Assembly: GCA_002951995.1 (NCBI GenBank)
Contig: CP019797.1
Span: forward strand, 1,968,501 to 2,032,500
Origin: Stenotrophomonas acidaminiphila
GTDB taxonomy: Bacteria > Pseudomonadota > Gammaproteobacteria > Xanthomonadales > Xanthomonadaceae
Length of the DNA stretch: 64,000 nt
Reading direction: 5' to 3'
Shown one piece after another: positions 9,452 to 19,638 of the stretch. The notes under the pieces were generated by a model, which was given only the letters and a program-made list of their open reading frames with translations, was not told where the DNA came from and ran no database searches. Positions within the stretch are counted from its first letter, which is position 1; every line of letters begins with the position of its first letter. The position numbers and the translations under genes were made by a program.

Positions 9452-11191
9452 TCAGTCCGGCACGGCGGCCAACGCGCGCATGCGTTCGGCCAGCCAGCGC
9501 ACCCGCTCCCTGCTGCGCTCGAGTTCCTCGCGCTGCGCCGGCGGCAGCACCTGCTCGGCGCTTTCGTGCAGCGCCTGCCAGCGTGCCTGCCCGTCCTCGC
9601 CGAGCCGTGCCAGTGCCTGCGCCAGCGCGTCCAGTTCATCGGGCTGGGCGATGCCGTAGCCAGCGGCTGGCAGCAGTGATGCCGGCGCATCCAGCAGGCT
9701 GCTGAACCGCTGCCAGTCGGCCACCCGCGCCTGCAGTTGCGGCGTGGTGCCCTCCAGGTGCCGCTTGAGCTGGGCGAGCGCGCGCAGTTCGGCGCGGCGC
9801 AGCGCCGCCGTTTCTAGCACCCACCACGCCGCGGTGGCCTGCAGTGGCAGATCCGCGGTGGGCTCGCCGCGCTGCCGTGCCGGGCTGTCCAGCCAGCGTT
9901 CGAGCGGCAGCGGCGGCACCCGGCCCGCCTGCTGCAGGCCATGCAGCAAGTGCGCGTAATCGGCGCGGGCCGAGGCGAAGTACAGGCCCTCGTCCGCGCC
10001 TGGCGGCGGCGCCTGCCGCGCGGCCAGGCCGGCATCCTGCAGCCGCCGCAGCACGCCGCGCGGCGTGGTGGCCTGCAGCCGCCGGCGCGGCGGGGTCAAC
10101 GCCAGGTCGAGCAGGCGCCCGCTCTCCACCGCGCAGTTGTTGCCGATGAAGCGATAGCGCCCGTCGTAGCTCCAGTGCGCGCGGGCGGCCAGCTGCAGCA
10201 GCGCGTCGATCTGCGCCGGCGACAGCGCCAGCGGCCAGGCCTGCAGGTCGCGCAGCTCGATGCGGGTGTATTCGTCGATCACCTGGTCCAGCGGCAGCAC
10301 GAACAGCCGTGCCGGGTAGGCGCCGGTCAGCCCGCGCCAGTTGGAGATCTGCACGTCGTTGACGAAGGCGCGGAAGGACAGCACCCGGTGGTAGGCCAGG
10401 TCCATCCGGCAGCGCGGGCCCGGTTCGCGGCCGGGCGCGCAGACCACCAGGCGCAGCATGGAATGGCCGAACCGGCTCATCGCCGCGTCGCCGGCGCCGG
10501 CCAGCAGGTAGTCCACCGCGTAGATCCGGGCCGGGTCCAGCGTTTCCAGCTCCAGCTGCGCCGGCGCGGCGCCGGCCACCAGCAGCGGCAGCGCGGCGGC
10601 GCAGGCCACCGGCGCAAGCGGCGCCGGCCCCAGCTGCTGCCGGAACCACGCCGCCAGCGCCGGCCGCCGGCACGGATACCGCGGGTCGAGCAGGTACCAC
10701 TCCAGGTTGACCGCAAATGCCTCGGCCGGGCTGTGCCGCTCATAGCCGTCGGGGCTGCGCAGCGTGTACGGGTTGGCACCGCGCCGGTCCCATCCGGCGA
10801 GCCGACGGAACGCCGGTTGCCGCGACCAGCCGCCGCCTTCGCCCCGGTCGAAGGCGTGGGCGATCTCGTGCAACACGGTGGCCCGGGCCAGGTCGTGTGC
10901 GGTGGCGGTGGCCGTCGCCGCCTCCTCAAGCAGTTCCGGCGACAACCGCAGTTGGCCACGCCGGTGGCGGCCGGCAATGTCGGCCGGCAGGCCAGGATCG
11001 AAGCGCAGCGTCAGCCGCCGCGGGTCGGCCTGCCAGCGTCCGGGCAGGCGTTCGTGGGCACGGGCAAGCAGGTCGCGGGCGCGCTGCTGCGCCGGCGGGT
11101 CCAGCCCGGCCGGATCCAGCGCCAGTTCCAGCGCCGGGGCGCCGCCGCTGGCCAGCAGCAGCGCGGCGGCCAGCACAGCCGCCAGCCGCAT
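9452..11191 (-). CDS. DUF4105 family exported protein with HExxH motif
   Basis: A 579-aa protein with a signal peptide (residues 1-20, ...GAPALE). The N-terminal half contains a zinc-protease-like motif HEIAHAFD (residues ~110-117). The second half carries the DUF4105 domain, recognisable by YLLAGAGDAAMSRFGHSMLRL, NVQ/DVQISNWRGL and IGNNCAVES. Such proteins are envelope-associated, and no reaction is proven. Its ATG overlaps the stop of the downstream-transcribed neighbour order: the DUF2388 gene ends where this one starts, so the two form one leftward unit. Confidence 0.82.
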   Translation of the reverse strand: MRLAAVLAAALLLASGGAPALELALDPAGLDPPAQQRARDLLARAHERLPGRWQADPRRLTLRFDPGLPADIAGRHRRGQLRLSPELLEEAATATATAHDLARATVLHEIAHAFDRGEGGGWSRQPAFRRLAGWDRRGANPYTLRSPDGYERHSPAEAFAVNLEWYLLDPRYPCRRPALAAWFRQQLGPAPLAPVACAAALPLLVAGAAPAQLELETLDPARIYAVDYLLAGAGDAAMSRFGHSMLRLVVCAPGREPGPRCRMDLAYHRVLSFRAFVNDVQISNWRGLTGAYPARLFVLPLDQVIDEYTRIELRDLQAWPLALSPAQIDALLQLAARAHWSYDGRYRFIGNNCAVESGRLLDLALTPPRRRLQATTPRGVLRRLQDAGLAARQAPPPGADEGLYFASARADYAHLLHGLQQAGRVPPLPLERWLDSPARQRGEPTADLPLQATAAWWVLETAALRRAELRALAQLKRHLEGTTPQLQARVADWQRFSSLLDAPASLLPAAGYGIAQPDELDALAQALARLGEDGQARWQALHESAEQVLPPAQREELERSRERVRWLAERMRALAAVPD

Positions 11192-11490
11192 CAGCGGGCG
11201 AGGATGGTCCGCGCCAGTTGCATGTCGCTGGCCTGGGCGGCGCCGGCGTCGTGCTGGCGCAGGTACAGCAGCGCGGCCTGCAGCCGCGCGCCGCGCAGGC
11301 GGCCGTCGCTGGCGACGAAGCCGGCGGCCTCCTCGCGCGCGGCCTGGATCACCTTGTCATCGCCCGACGAGCTGCTCGACCCCTTGGACGAGGCGCCGGC
11401 GGAAGTACCGGCGGTGCTGCCGGCAAAGCTGGAGGCCAGCAGCGGCGCGGAGGCGAGGAGCAGGACGCAGGTCAGGAACGGACGGATCAT
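11191..11490 (-). CDS. DUF2388 small exported protein
   Basis: A 99-aa protein with a cleavable signal (LLLASAPLLA-S) and the family pattern: SSFAGSTAGTS, a Ser-rich linker, GDDKVIQAAREEAAGFVAS, and LRGARLQAALLYLR. Function is unknown. It precedes the DUF4105 gene with a one-base overlap, and the same pairing in the same direction suggests a shared envelope role. Confidence 0.8.
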   Translation of the reverse strand: MIRPFLTCVLLLASAPLLASSFAGSTAGTSAGASSKGSSSSSGDDKVIQAAREEAAGFVASDGRLRGARLQAALLYLRQHDAGAAQASDMQLARTILAR

Positions 11491-11538
11491 CGGCGGAGAC
11501 AGTGCTGGGGACAGGCGTCGAGCGTAACCGGCCGCCGC

Positions 11539-12927
11539 CTACAGGTCGAACACCTTGCCCGGATTCATCAAACCCAATGGGTCGAATGCCTGCTTCACCC
11601 CGCGCATCAGCGCGATTTCCGCCGCATCGCGGGTGCTGGACAGGTAGGGCTTCTTGACCAGGCCGATGCCATGCTCGGCCGAGATGCTGCCGTGGAAACG
11701 GTGCAGCACCTGCGCCAGCAGCTTGGTCACGTGCTCGCACTGGCCCAGGAACTCGGCGTCGCTGGTGTCGTCGGGCTTGAGCACGTTGATGTGTAGGTTG
11801 CCGTCGCCGATATGGCCGAACCAGACCACGTCGAAATGCGGGTAGGCGCCGCCGATCAGCGACTGCGCCTCGGCCAGGAAGTTCGGCATCGCAGAGATCC
11901 GCACCGACACGTCGTTCTTGTACGGCCGGTAGCGCGCCAGCGCCTCGGTGATGCCCTCGCGCAGGCGCCACAGCTGCTGCGCCTGCGCCTCGCTGGCGCT
12001 GATCACCCCGTCCAGCACCCAGCCCTGCTCCATGCAGTGCTCGAACGCGGCCAGTGCCGCGGCCTCGCCCGCTTCGTCGGCCGCGGCGTACTCGGTGACC
12101 ACGTAGTACGGGTAGGTTTCGGCGAACGGGTACGGCGCGCCATGCGCGGTGACGTGCTGCACCGCGCGGTCGGTGAAGAATTCGAACGCCTCCAGCTGCA
12201 GGCGTTCGCGGAATGCCGAGAACACCCGCATCAGCACCTCGAACGAGGGCAGCGCCAGCAGCATGACGTTGGTCGCCGGCGGCGGATCGACCAGCTTCAG
12301 CGTCGCCTCGACCACGATACCGAGGGTGCCCTCCGAGCCGATCATCAGCTGGCGGAAGTCGTAGCCGCTGGAGTTCTTGATCAGGCCCTTGTTGAATTCG
12401 AGCAGTTCGCCGTTGCCGGCCACCACCTTGAGGCCGGCCACCCACTCGCGGGTATTGCCATAGCGGATCACGCGGATGCCGCCGGCGTTGGTGGCGATGT
12501 TGCCGCCGATCGAGCAGGACCCGCGCGCGGCGAAGTCCACCGGGTACTGCAGGCCGTGCTCGCGGGCGGCGTTGTGCACGGCCTCCAGCGGCATGCCGGC
12601 CTGCACGGTGAGGGTGCGGTCCACCGCGTTGAAATCCAGCGCCTTGTTCAGCCGCTCCAGGCTAAGCACCAGCTCGCCGTTGGCCGCCACCGCACCGCCG
12701 GACAGGCCGGTCCTGCCGCCGGAGGGCACCACCGCCACGGTGTTCTGGTTGGCCCAGCGCACCACCGCCTGCACGTCCTCGACGCTGCCCGGCAGCGCGA
12801 TGGCCAGCGGTGCCGGCGTCCAGCGCCGGGTCCAGTCGCGCCCGTAGTGCTCCAGGTCGGCCGGATCGGTCTTCAGGCGCAGCCCCGGGCAGGCAAGCAG
12901 CAGGGTGTCCAGGCGCGGGTCGGTCAT
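11539..12927 (-). CDS. FAD-linked D-2-hydroxyglutarate dehydrogenase
   Basis: A 462-aa VAO-type flavoprotein. The FAD-binding domain shows VVPSGGRTGLSGGAV (residues ~67-81), GGNIATNAGGIRVIRYGNTRE and IGSEGTLGIV. The C-terminal FAD-oxidase domain has FGHIGDGNLHINV and the end motif SAEHGIGLVKK. The sequence alone also fits D-lactate dehydrogenases, but it lies divergently next to serA. In Pseudomonas, SerA makes D-2-hydroxyglutarate as a by-product and D2HGDH re-oxidises it, which supports the 2-hydroxyglutarate assignment. Confidence 0.85.
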   Translation of the reverse strand: MTDPRLDTLLLACPGLRLKTDPADLEHYGRDWTRRWTPAPLAIALPGSVEDVQAVVRWANQNTVAVVPSGGRTGLSGGAVAANGELVLSLERLNKALDFNAVDRTLTVQAGMPLEAVHNAAREHGLQYPVDFAARGSCSIGGNIATNAGGIRVIRYGNTREWVAGLKVVAGNGELLEFNKGLIKNSSGYDFRQLMIGSEGTLGIVVEATLKLVDPPPATNVMLLALPSFEVLMRVFSAFRERLQLEAFEFFTDRAVQHVTAHGAPYPFAETYPYYVVTEYAAADEAGEAAALAAFEHCMEQGWVLDGVISASEAQAQQLWRLREGITEALARYRPYKNDVSVRISAMPNFLAEAQSLIGGAYPHFDVVWFGHIGDGNLHINVLKPDDTSDAEFLGQCEHVTKLLAQVLHRFHGSISAEHGIGLVKKPYLSSTRDAAEIALMRGVKQAFDPLGLMNPGKVFDL

Positions 12928-13132
12928 GGCGTTGTTTCGAAGGCGTGAAAGCCGGCAAGCGTGCCAGCCCCGCCGCGGCGCGTCCAGTCACCCGCGCAGC
13001 GCCGAAGACGGCCGCGGTAAATTCAGATGAAACCTTTTGTGTTCAAGGTGTTGCCGCATGGCGCAGCGCACCAAAAGCCGGGCCGGTTCTGGCATAGTGA
13101 ACGGCCCATCCCCTCCACCCGCCGTGGCCGCC

Positions 13133-14374
13133 ATGTCGCCCAAGAAGACCTCGTTCCCGAAGCAGGACATCCGCGTTTTGTTGCTGGAGGGGGTCAGCCA
13201 GACCGCCGTGGATACCTTCAAGGCGGCCGGCTATTCGCAGATCGAGTACCACACCAAGTCGCTGCCCGACGACGAGCTGAAGGCGCGCATCGCCGAGGCC
13301 CACATCATCGGCATTCGCTCGCGCACGCAGCTGGACGCCGAGGTGCTGGCGCATGCCAAGCGCCTGATCGCGGTGGGCTGCTTCTGCATCGGCACCAACC
13401 AGGTGGACCTGGAGGCGGCCGAACTGGCCGGCATCCCGGTGTTCAACGCGCCCTACTCCAACACCCGCTCGGTGGCCGAGCTGGTAATCGCCGAGGCGAT
13501 CATGCTGACCCGCGGGGTGCCGCAGAAGAACGCCGAGTGCCACCGCGGCGGCTGGTCCAAGTCGGCCGACGGCAGCCACGAGGTGCGCGGCAAGACCCTG
13601 GGCATCATCGGCTACGGCCACATCGGCACCCAGGTCGGGGTGCTGGCCGAAGCGCTGGGCATGCAGGTGATCTTCCACGACATCGAGACCAAGCTGTCGC
13701 TGGGCAACGCACAGCCGGCCGCCAGCCTGGACGACCTGCTCGCCCGCGCCGACGTCGTCACCCTGCACGTGCCGGAAACCGCGGCCACGCAGTGGATGAT
13801 CGGCGCACCGCAGCTGGCGAAGATGAAGCGTGGTGCGCACCTGATCAACGCCGCGCGCGGCACCGTGGTGGTGATCGAGGCGCTCGACGCGGCGTTGCGC
13901 TCGGGGCACATCGGCGGCGCCGCGGTGGACGTGTTCCCGGTCGAGCCCAAGGGTAACGGCGACCGTTTCGAGTCGCCGCTGGCCGCGCACGACAACGTGA
14001 TCCTGACCCCGCACGTGGGCGGCAGCACGCTGGAGGCGCAGGACAACATCGGCGTCGAGGTGGCGGCCAAGCTGGTGCGCTACAGCGACAACGGCAGCAC
14101 CCTGTCGGCGGTCAACTTCCCCGAAGTGACCCTGCCCGAGCACGAACAGAGCCTGCGCCTGCTGCACATCCACCGCAACGTGCCCGGCGTGCTGTCGCGG
14201 CTCAACGAGGTGTTCTCGCGCCACAACCTCAACATCGACGGCCAGTTCCTGCGCACCAACCCGAAACTGGGCTACGTGGTGGTGGACATCAGCGCCACCG
14301 TGGAACAGGCCAACGCGATCCGCGACGAACTGGCCGCGATCGACGGCACGCTGCGTACCCGCATCCTGTACTGA
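13133..14374 (+). CDS. serA: D-3-phosphoglycerate dehydrogenase
   Basis: First step of serine biosynthesis. The 413-aa protein has the catalytic/NAD domains with GIIGYGHIGTQVG (Rossmann loop, residues ~156-168), the RG of NAARGTVV, E-containing VFPVEPKGN and catalytic His in TPHVGGST. A C-terminal ACT domain (HRNVPGVLSRLNEVFSRHNLNI) fits serine feedback. The ATG at 13133 is chosen because the conserved sequence starts at MSPKKTSF; earlier in-frame starts add unconserved residues. It is divergent from the D2HGDH gene, with 205 nt between the two. Confidence 0.95.
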   Translation: MSPKKTSFPKQDIRVLLLEGVSQTAVDTFKAAGYSQIEYHTKSLPDDELKARIAEAHIIGIRSRTQLDAEVLAHAKRLIAVGCFCIGTNQVDLEAAELAGIPVFNAPYSNTRSVAELVIAEAIMLTRGVPQKNAECHRGGWSKSADGSHEVRGKTLGIIGYGHIGTQVGVLAEALGMQVIFHDIETKLSLGNAQPAASLDDLLARADVVTLHVPETAATQWMIGAPQLAKMKRGAHLINAARGTVVVIEALDAALRSGHIGGAAVDVFPVEPKGNGDRFESPLAAHDNVILTPHVGGSTLEAQDNIGVEVAAKLVRYSDNGSTLSAVNFPEVTLPEHEQSLRLLHIHRNVPGVLSRLNEVFSRHNLNIDGQFLRTNPKLGYVVVDISATVEQANAIRDELAAIDGTLRTRILY

Positions 14375-14447
14375 GCGCGGCGCCGACCCGCGGGCGCGAT
14401 CCCGCCGCGCGCCCCGGCAAGCACCGCCGGGACCGCGGCGCGCGGCC

Positions 14448-15005
14448 TCAGTGCGCGTGCGCCAGCCAGCGCAGCGCCATGCGCCGCAGCGAGGCGTCGG
14501 CCTGCGCATCGGCGGCGATGGCATCGATCGCGCGCCATGCCAGGTCCAGCGACTCCGCGCTGACCAGGAAGCGCTCGTCGGTGCCGGCGCGCACCACGTA
14601 GCGCACGTCGTAGTGCCAGTGGCCGGGCACGTCGCCGCGCCCGGGAATCCAGTGCCGGTCAAGATCGAACGGCACCAGCGCCTGCAGCGACAACCCGGGC
14701 AGGCCCGATTCCTCCTGCGCCTCGCGCAGCGCCACCGCGGCCAGGTCGCGGTCACCGTCGGCATGCCCGCCCAGCTGCAGCCAGCGCCCCAGCTTGCGGT
14801 GATGGGTCAGCAGCACCCGCTGGCCATCGGCGCTGACCAGCCAGGCGCTGCCGGTGAAGTGGCCGGCAAGGCGCGAGCGCTGGAACGGGTCGGCGCCCTG
14901 CGCGTCGAGCAGGTCCAGGAATTCCGCCGCCACCTGCGCATGCTCCGGCACCCGCCGCGCGTAGTCCTGCAACGTGTCGCGCAGGCGTCCCTCGTGTTCG
15001 TACAT
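14448..15005 (-). CDS. Nudix hydrolase
   Basis: A 185-aa protein with a Nudix box GHADGDRDLAAVALREAQEESG (split here as GHADGDRDLA + AVALREAQEESG) near residues 95-116, containing the REx2EE metal-binding core. Nudix enzymes hydrolyse nucleoside diphosphates linked to another group; the substrate cannot be told. The preferred start is MYEHEG at 15005, since residues encoded upstream look non-conserved. Confidence 0.85.
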   Translation of the reverse strand: MYEHEGRLRDTLQDYARRVPEHAQVAAEFLDLLDAQGADPFQRSRLAGHFTGSAWLVSADGQRVLLTHHRKLGRWLQLGGHADGDRDLAAVALREAQEESGLPGLSLQALVPFDLDRHWIPGRGDVPGHWHYDVRYVVRAGTDERFLVSAESLDLAWRAIDAIAADAQADASLRRMALRWLAHAH

Positions 15006-15187
15006 GACTGCAGGCACATCCCATCGATCCGACCAGGCGGCCATTATCACCGGCCATGCTGCACCTGCGCTTGTCGGTTTGGCCGGGCTTTGGCAAGGTA
15101 GGCCGTTGCCGGCGGTTCAGCTTGCCACACCCCATGCGCATTGCCGGTGGATGCGCGGAAACACCACCAGGTCTGGAAAAACAGCGA

Positions 15188-16666
15188 ATGCTCAAAACAC
15201 TGTTGAGGGTCAAACCGGTCGAGCCGGCCGCACACGTGGACGCCGGCGAACCGGTCGAAGGCAGCCTGCAGGGCGAAGCCACGCTCAAGCGCACCCTCAC
15301 AGCCAGGCACCTGATCCTGTTGGGCATGGGCGCGGTGATCGGCGCCGGCATCTTCGTCATCACCGGCCAGGCCGCGGCCCACCACGCCGGCCCCGCGATC
15401 ATGCTGTCGTTCGTGCTCGCCGGCCTGGCCTGCGCCTTCGCCGGCCTGTGCTACGCCGAGTTCGCGGCGATGATGCCGGTTTCCGGCAGCGCCTATTCGT
15501 ATTCCTACGCCACCCTGGGCGAAGGCATGGCCTGGTTCATCGGCTGGTGCCTGGTACTGGAGTACCTGTTCGCCTCCTCCTCGGTGGCGGTGGGCTGGTC
15601 GGCCTACCTGCTCAGTTTCCTCACCAGCACCCTGCACCTGCCCTTCCCCGACGCGCTGACCGCCGCGCCGATCGCCTGGGAGAACGGCCAGTTCGTCGCT
15701 TCCGGCAAACTGCTCAACCTGCCGGCGGTGCTGATCATCGCGGTGATCTCCGGGCTGCTGTACGTCGGCGTCACCCAGTCCACCTTCGTCAACGCGGTGA
15801 TCGTCGCGATCAAGGTCGCGGTGATCTGCCTGTTCGTCGGCTTCGGCGCGATGTACGTCAACCCGGAGAACTGGACGCCCTTCATCCCGGACAACACCAC
15901 CGGCGTGTTCGGCCAGTTCGGCTGGAGCGGCGTGTTCCGCGCCGCGTCCATCGTGTTCTTCGCCTACATCGGTTTCGACGCGGTCTCCACCGCCGCCGGC
16001 GAAACCAAGGACCCGCAGCGGAACATGCCGATCGGCCTGCTCGGCTCGCTGGCCGTGTGCACCATCATCTACATCGTGGTCTGCGCGGTGATGACCGGCC
16101 TCATGCACTACACCCAGCTCGGCACCGACAAGCCGGTGGCCACCGCGCTGGAGGCCTATGCCAACCTGGCGTGGCTCAAGACCTGGGTGGAGATCGGCGC
16201 CATCGCCGGCCTGTCCTCGGTGGTGCTGGTGATGATGATGGGCCAGACCCGCATCGCCTACACCATTTCCCGCGACGGCCTGCTGCCGCAGGTGTTCGGC
16301 CGGGTGCACCCGAAGTTCCGCACGCCGCACCTGAGCACCGTGATCGTCGGCGCGCTGGCCGCCACCCTGGCCGGACTGGTGCCGCTCAACGTGCTGGGCG
16401 AACTGGTCGCCATGGGCACGCTGCTGGCATTCGCCACGGTCTGCATCGGCGTGCTGATCCTGCGCCGCACCCGCCCGGAGATGCCGCGCGCGTTCCGGGT
16501 GCCGGCGGTATGGCTGGTCGCGCCGCTGGGCGCGCTGATCTGCCTGGGCCTGTTCGCGATGGCCTTCGCCGCCCATTGGCTGGTGTTCGTGCTGTGGAAC
16601 GTACTGGGCGTGGCCATCTACCTGGGCTACGGCATGCGCCACAGCAAACTGAACCGGAACGCCTGA
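15188..16666 (+). CDS. APC family amino acid permease (first of a tandem pair)
   Basis: Integral membrane transporter of 492 aa with ~12 hydrophobic segments. The first carries the APC signature [18 protein letters not shown], and the second conserved patch is PVSGSAYSYSYATLGE. Later FIGFDAVSTAAGETKDPQRNMP matches the cationic amino acid transporter/YhdG-like branch. The cytoplasmic N-terminus is ~38 residues. The DNA and protein are strikingly similar to the next gene, indicating tandem duplication. Substrate is not determinable here. Confidence 0.9.
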   Translation: MLKTLLRVKPVEPAAHVDAGEPVEGSLQGEATLKRTLTARHLILLGMGAVIGAGIFVITGQAAAHHAGPAIMLSFVLAGLACAFAGLCYAEFAAMMPVSGSAYSYSYATLGEGMAWFIGWCLVLEYLFASSSVAVGWSAYLLSFLTSTLHLPFPDALTAAPIAWENGQFVASGKLLNLPAVLIIAVISGLLYVGVTQSTFVNAVIVAIKVAVICLFVGFGAMYVNPENWTPFIPDNTTGVFGQFGWSGVFRAASIVFFAYIGFDAVSTAAGETKDPQRNMPIGLLGSLAVCTIIYIVVCAVMTGLMHYTQLGTDKPVATALEAYANLAWLKTWVEIGAIAGLSSVVLVMMMGQTRIAYTISRDGLLPQVFGRVHPKFRTPHLSTVIVGALAATLAGLVPLNVLGELVAMGTLLAFATVCIGVLILRRTRPEMPRAFRVPAVWLVAPLGALICLGLFAMAFAAHWLVFVLWNVLGVAIYLGYGMRHSKLNRNA

Positions 16667-16730
16667 TTCCCTTCCTTCCGGCCGGCCACGCGCCGGCCGT
16701 TCCCGTACGCACGACGAGCGAACACGCACC

Positions 16731-18164
16731 ATGTTCAAGCAACTGTGGGCCACCAAACATCCGCACGCCGCCCATGAAGAGGCCAACGGCCTGAGCCTGC
16801 GCCGCACCCTGGGCCCCTGGGGGCTGACCGCGCTGGGCATCGGCGCGGTCATCGGCGGCGGCATCTTCGTCATCACCGGCCAGGCCGCGGCCAACCACGC
16901 CGGCCCCGCGATCATGCTGTCGTTCGTGCTGGCGGCGGTGTGCTGCGCGTTCTGCGCGATGGCCTACGCCGAGTTCGCCTCGATGGTGCCGGTGTCCGGC
17001 AGCGCCTACACCTACACCTACGCCACCTTCGGCGAACTGTCGGCGTGGTTCATCGGCTGGATGCTGGTACTCGAGTACGGCGTCTCCGCCTCGGCGGTGG
17101 CGGTGAGCTGGACCGGTTACTTCCTCAGCCTGCTCAGCCATTTCGACATCTACCTGCCGGCGGCGCTGGTCAATGCGCCGCTGGACGCCCAGCTGCGCCC
17201 GACCGGGGCCATCGCCAACATTCCGGCCGCGGTGCTGGTGCTGCTGCTGACCTGGCTGTGCTACGTGGGCATCAGCAAGTCCTCGGCGATGAACATGGCC
17301 ATGGTGATCCTCAAGACCGGCCTGATCCTGCTGGTCATCGTCGCCGGCTGGAAGTACGTGGACCCGGCCAACTGGACCCCGTTCATCCCCGCCAACGAAG
17401 GCCCGGGCAAGTACGGCTTCGACGGCGTGCTGCGCGGCGCGGCGATGGTGTTCTTCGCCTACATCGGCTTCGAGGCGGTCTCGGTGGCCGCGCAGGAATC
17501 GCACCGCCCGCAGCGCGACCTGCCGATCGGCATGCTGCTGTCGCTGGTGATCTGCACCGTGCTGTACATCGCCATGGCCGCGGTGATGACCGGGCTGGTC
17601 CCGTACAAGCTGCTCGGCACCGCCGAACCGGTGGTGACCGCGGTGGCCGCGCATCCGCAGCTGGACTGGCTGCGCATCATCGTCGAGGTCGGGGCCCTGA
17701 TCGGCCTGTCCTCGGTGGTGCTGGTGATGGTGATCGGCCAGCCGCGCATCTTCATGATCATGGGCCGCGACGGCCTGCTGCCGCCGGTGTTCACCAAGAT
17801 CCACCCCAAGTACCGCACTCCGCACATCAACACGGTGATCACCGGCATCGGCATCGCCCTGCTCGCCGCGCTGTTCCCGCTGGACATCCTCGGCGAACTG
17901 ACCTCGATGGGCACCCTGATCGCCTTCGCCGCGGTCTGCGCCGGCGTGCTGGTCCTGCGCCGCACCCAGCCGGACCTGCCGCGCCCGTTCCGCATCCCGA
18001 TGGCCTGGCTGATCTGCAGCGCCGGCGTGCTCAGCTGCATCGCCCTGCTGACCGCGATGACCCTGCACAACTGGATGCTGATGGGGCTGTGGACCGCCAC
18101 CGGCTTCATCGTCTACTTCGCCTACGGCATGCGCCACAGCAAGCTGCGCGACCGCCGCGGCTGA
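16731..18164 (+). CDS. APC family amino acid permease (second of a tandem pair)
   Basis: A 477-aa paralogue of the preceding permease, 64 nt downstream, with the same APC signature ([23 protein letters not shown]) and [23 protein letters not shown] patch. [22 protein letters not shown] aligns with the first copy. The two also share the C-terminal YGMRHSKL end. A strong intrinsic terminator closes the unit at 18191-18220, and the pair is probably cotranscribed. Confidence 0.9.
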   Translation: MFKQLWATKHPHAAHEEANGLSLRRTLGPWGLTALGIGAVIGGGIFVITGQAAANHAGPAIMLSFVLAAVCCAFCAMAYAEFASMVPVSGSAYTYTYATFGELSAWFIGWMLVLEYGVSASAVAVSWTGYFLSLLSHFDIYLPAALVNAPLDAQLRPTGAIANIPAAVLVLLLTWLCYVGISKSSAMNMAMVILKTGLILLVIVAGWKYVDPANWTPFIPANEGPGKYGFDGVLRGAAMVFFAYIGFEAVSVAAQESHRPQRDLPIGMLLSLVICTVLYIAMAAVMTGLVPYKLLGTAEPVVTAVAAHPQLDWLRIIVEVGALIGLSSVVLVMVIGQPRIFMIMGRDGLLPPVFTKIHPKYRTPHINTVITGIGIALLAALFPLDILGELTSMGTLIAFAAVCAGVLVLRRTQPDLPRPFRIPMAWLICSAGVLSCIALLTAMTLHNWMLMGLWTATGFIVYFAYGMRHSKLRDRRG

Positions 18165-18190
18165 CCGCGCGGCCACGCGCCAGCCTTCCG

Positions 18191-18220
18191 GGCCCGGGTG
18201 GAAACACCCGGGCCTTTTTT
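18191..18220 (+). terminator. Rho-independent terminator after the permease pair
   Basis: Perfect 10-bp stem GGCCCGGGTG / CACCCGGGCC with GAAA tetraloop, directly followed by TTTTTT. This is a textbook intrinsic terminator, 26 nt after the second permease stop. Confidence 0.95.
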
Positions 18221-18351
18221 CCGCCGCCCGGCACGCGCCGTGCGCAATGGCGCCCGCGATGCGGCCGATCCGGCACGGAGGACGCCGCCTGGCCACGGGC
18301 CCGGTGTCCGGCGGCCCCTACGCGTGCCGCCGGCTGAGTAGAATGCGGGCC

Positions 18352-18999
18352 ATGAACGCCCCCACTGTCCCCTACGACGCCCAGCGGCTGAGCGAACTGG
18401 CGCAGCTGCTGATCGACAACATCCGCGAACTGGCCCGGGCCGGCTGGACACCCGCCACCAGCAGCAACTTCTCGCACCGGCTGGACGACCGCCATGCAGC
18501 CATCACCGTGTCCGGCAAGGACAAGGGACGGCTGGTCGAAGCCGACATCATGGTCGTGGACTTCGACGGCAAGGCCGTGGGCAGGCCGCTGCGCCCGTCG
18601 GCCGAAACCCTGCTGCATACCCAGCTCTACGCGCGCTTCCCGGAAGTGAACTGCGTGCTGCACACGCATTCGCCGGTGCAGACCATCGCCTCGCGCCTGT
18701 ACGGCGGCGACGGCCACGTGCGCCTGGAAGGCTACGAGCTGCTCAAGGCGCTGCACGGCAATTCCACCCACGAGACCGCGGTGGACCTGAAGGTGTTCGC
18801 CAACACCCAGGACATGGACGTGCTCGCCGCGCAGGTGGAGGCCGAACTCGACAAGGGCCCGATGTGGGGCTACCTGATCGACGGCCACGGCCTGTATGCC
18901 TGGGGCCGCGACATGGCCGAAGCGCGCCGCCACCTGGAAGCGTTCGAGTTCCTGCTCCACTGCGAACTGGAACTGCGCCGGCTGCGCGCCGGCGGCTGA
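18352..18999 (+). CDS. mtnB: Methylthioribulose-1-phosphate dehydratase
   Basis: Class II aldolase-fold enzyme of the methionine salvage pathway, 215 aa. Metal-binding and catalytic features visible: [19 protein letters not shown] (residues ~21-39), ITVSGKDKG, the zinc histidines in VLHTHSP and the later [10 protein letters not shown]. Next to mtnD and mtnC on the same strand, which fixes the role. Start ATG at 18352 follows MNAPTVPY. Confidence 0.93.
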   Translation: MNAPTVPYDAQRLSELAQLLIDNIRELARAGWTPATSSNFSHRLDDRHAAITVSGKDKGRLVEADIMVVDFDGKAVGRPLRPSAETLLHTQLYARFPEVNCVLHTHSPVQTIASRLYGGDGHVRLEGYELLKALHGNSTHETAVDLKVFANTQDMDVLAAQVEAELDKGPMWGYLIDGHGLYAWGRDMAEARRHLEAFEFLLHCELELRRLRAGG

Positions 19000-19083
19000 A
19001 TCCACGCACCGCGGGCCACGCGGGCGCCGATGGCGCCGGGTGCCCTGCTACCCTTCCCGTCCCCCACGCCTCGAGCCGCCGCC

Positions 19084-19638
19084 ATGAGCCGACTGCGCAT
19101 CTTCAACGACACCGATCCCGCCACCGTGCTGCTGGACAGCCGCGACGGCGGGGTCATCCGCGCCGAACTGGAGAAGATCGGCGTCACCTTCGAGCGCTGG
19201 CAGGCGAAACACCCGGTCGCGCCGGGCGCCAGCCAGGAAGAAGTGTTCGCCGCCTACCGCGAGGACATCGACCGCCTGGTCGCCACCCACGGCTTCAAGA
19301 GCGTGGACGTGGCCTCGATCGCGCCGGACAACCCGGACCGCGAGCAGATCCGGCTCAAGTTCCTCGACGAGCACTACCACAAGGAGGACGAAGTGCGTTT
19401 CTTCGTCGCCGGCTCGGGCCTGTTCACCCTGCACGTGGGCGACAAGGTCTACGAAGTGGAATGCGTCAAGGACGACCTGATCTCGGTGCCCGACGGCACC
19501 ACCCACTGGTTCGACATGGGGCCCGCGCCGAGCTTCGTCGCGATCCGCTTCTTCACCGCGCCCGATGGCTGGGTCGGCCACTTCACCGGCACCGACATCG
19601 CCCGGCAGTTCCCGCGCTACCAGCCCGACGCGGGGTGA
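19084..19638 (+). CDS. mtnD: Acireductone dioxygenase
   Basis: Cupin of 184 aa that oxidises acireductone to the methionine precursor 2-keto-4-methylthiobutyrate (iron form). The metal ligands are in [13 protein letters not shown] (two His and a Glu, residues ~95-107) and the later His of TTHWFDMG. Placed between mtnB (84 nt upstream) and mtnC (310 nt downstream). Confidence 0.94.
   Translation: MSRLRIFNDTDPATVLLDSRDGGVIRAELEKIGVTFERWQAKHPVAPGASQEEVFAAYREDIDRLVATHGFKSVDVASIAPDNPDREQIRLKFLDEHYHKEDEVRFFVAGSGLFTLHVGDKVYEVECVKDDLISVPDGTTHWFDMGPAPSFVAIRFFTAPDGWVGHFTGTDIARQFPRYQPDAG

Noticed and set aside
9941..11527. Long plus-strand frame opposite the DUF4105 gene
   Set aside because: Opposes a well-recognised gene with signal peptide and motifs; composition is the Arg/Ala/Gly-rich shadow pattern of high-GC DNA.
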